A stretch of 64,000 nucleotides of DNA from the NCBI GenBank assembly GCA_036526135.1, contig DATCZA010000017.1:248001-312000 (forward strand), written 5' to 3'. Position 1 is the stretch's first letter; every line of letters starts with the position of its first letter. This document shows positions 61,439 through 64,000 of this stretch, in pieces. This stretch comes from UBA2965 sp036526135 (GTDB taxonomy: Bacteria > Pseudomonadota > Gammaproteobacteria > Pseudomonadales > Azotimanducaceae). The notes under the pieces were generated by a model, which saw nothing but the letters and a program-made list of their open reading frames with translations, was not told where the DNA came from and did no database searches. The position numbers and the translations under genes were made by a program.

Positions 61439-61717
61439 ATGAGTTTTTCCTGGATGGCGTGGACGCTCCCCACCGCGATCTTCTTTGGCGCGATTCTCTG
61501 CCTGCTCGTGGTCATGACGGTGCTCGAGATTCGATGGCCGACGAGGACGCGCCGGGGTCTTCTGCCGCTGGCAACCACGCGCGGTGATCGTCTGTTCATC
61601 GGTTTGCTGGTGGCGGCCTTCGTTCACATCCTCTGGCTGGCCGCGCTCGACGCGCCCGTGCTCTTGGCGACCGGCATCAGCCTGGGGCTTCTCGCGCTGC
61701 TCATCCGCTGGGGCTGA
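61439..61717 (+). CDS. glpU: DUF2160 membrane protein GlpU-like
   Basis: A 92-residue protein with two or three hydrophobic helices (about 8-28, 50-68, 72-90) and the DUF2160 pattern MTVLEIRWPTRTRRGLLPLATTRGDRLFI. It is found almost only between glpQ and glpV in glycerol ABC operons, so it is a strong marker for the substrate. Its precise role is unknown. Confidence 0.9.
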   Translation: MSFSWMAWTLPTAIFFGAILCLLVVMTVLEIRWPTRTRRGLLPLATTRGDRLFIGLLVAAFVHILWLAALDAPVLLATGISLGLLALLIRWG

Positions 61718-61776
61718 TTGGTCGAGCACGGTTCCTGGCGTTTCCTGCTAAGGTATGCGCCGTTCGGCCAGGGGGG

Positions 61777-63549
<1,773 letters not shown>

Positions 63550-63552
63550 AAC

Positions 63553-64000
63553 ATGGCACAACCAACACAGACTGCCAGGGGCGGCCCGGGCCGGGGCAGC
63601 GCGTTTGGCTGGATCTGGATCGCCTATCTGGCAGCTGTCGTGGTGGGTGTGGCCGGCACGATGATCGTTGCCGACCCGGCCACCGATCACCCCGTTTATC
63701 TGGCCGGCATTGCCGACGTTCTGGCCACCGTCGTGATCTTCGCATTCAGCGTCGCTTTCCGAAATTCCAGTTTCTACGATCCGTACTGGAGCGTGGTGCC
63801 ACCGGTGCTGGGCCTTTACTGGTGGTGGGTTGCGGGCTCCGTAGACGATCCGCGGGTCTGGCTTGCCATGCTCGTCGTCAGCTGCTGGGCGGTACGCCTG
63901 ACCTACAACTGGGCTTTCGGCTGGACGGGCCTTGGCCACGAAGACTGGCGGTATCGCGACCTGCAGAACAGGCTGGGAATCCTCTACTGGCCCGTGAGCT
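63553..64000 (+). CDS. DUF1295 membrane protein (steroid 5-alpha-reductase-like), partial
   Basis: Open to the window end; about 149 residues visible. Several membrane helices and the DUF1295 signatures SFYDPYWSVVPPVLGLY and RLTYNWAFGWTGLGHEDWRYRDL. The family belongs to the isoprenylcysteine methyltransferase/steroid 5-alpha-reductase group of membrane enzymes, and many members have no known reaction. The ATG is 3 bp after glpV, so it is likely cotranscribed with the glycerol transporter. Confidence 0.87.
   Translation, partial: MAQPTQTARGGPGRGSAFGWIWIAYLAAVVVGVAGTMIVADPATDHPVYLAGIADVLATVVIFAFSVAFRNSSFYDPYWSVVPPVLGLYWWWVAGSVDDPRVWLAMLVVSCWAVRLTYNWAFGWTGLGHEDWRYRDLQNRLGILYWPVS

Overview
This window is a GC-rich chromosomal segment from a free-living, aerobic, non-enteric gammaproteobacterium. 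The evidence is a dnaA-dnaN-recF-gyrB start, a caa3-type cytochrome oxidase operon, Pseudomonas-type ThrB, DUF2782, YheV-like and DUF2909 proteins, and lipid A/heptose genes typical of a Gram-negative outer membrane. The genus cannot be fixed from sequence reading alone. I see no insertion sequences, prophage, CRISPR array, rRNA or tRNA genes.

Layout. 1-6.4 kb: a partial origin region with DnaA-box-like sites, then dnaA, dnaN, recF (carrying two parS centromere sites) and gyrB. 6.5-19.6 kb: housekeeping genes in nearly the order known near the Pseudomonas origin: a 1-acylglycerol-3-phosphate acyltransferase, gmhB, tag, a lipid A acyltransferase, trkH/trkA, rsmB/fmt/def, a LysM protein, dprA, purE, tsaC, aroE and a YheV-like zinc ribbon. 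glyQS, usually beside gmhB, is absent here. 19.6-28.3 kb: a complete aa3/caa3 oxidase operon (coxB, coxA, ctaG, coxC, SURF1, an SCO-like protein, ctaA, ctaB, sco) behind a strong promoter and an unusually structured leader of about 250 nt. 28.4-38.5 kb: thrB (with an altered catalytic motif), DUF2782, polA, ysxC/engB, cytochrome c4, dsbA, an EEP-family hydrolase and aceE. 38.7-40.2 kb: a BON-OmpA envelope protein, a membrane-anchored coiled-coil protein and DUF2905. An MFS exporter follows on the minus strand.

41.5-51.7 kb is the most unusual part. It is a run of tightly packed or overlapping plus-strand genes: an MTHFS-like protein, a secreted phosphodiesterase, an alkyl-DHAP-synthase-like flavoprotein, a fatty acid desaturase, a COG2907 flavin amine oxidase, DUF1365, two cyclopropane-fatty-acid-synthase-like methyltransferases and a sensor kinase. 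It looks like a lipid-modification operon, with methylated or furan fatty acids, perhaps ether lipids, as hypotheses. The likely partner response regulator lies on the other strand beyond folE2. The folE2 upstream region has an 11-bp direct repeat and a hairpin that covers its ribosome binding site.

53.6-64 kb: DNA polymerase II, a two-part permease, a Nudix hydrolase, and a six-gene ABC transporter matching the rhizobial glycerol system GlpSTPQUV. A DUF1295 membrane protein runs off the window end. Glycerol import close to phospholipid and possible ether-lipid genes suggests, but does not prove, a link in glycerolipid metabolism.
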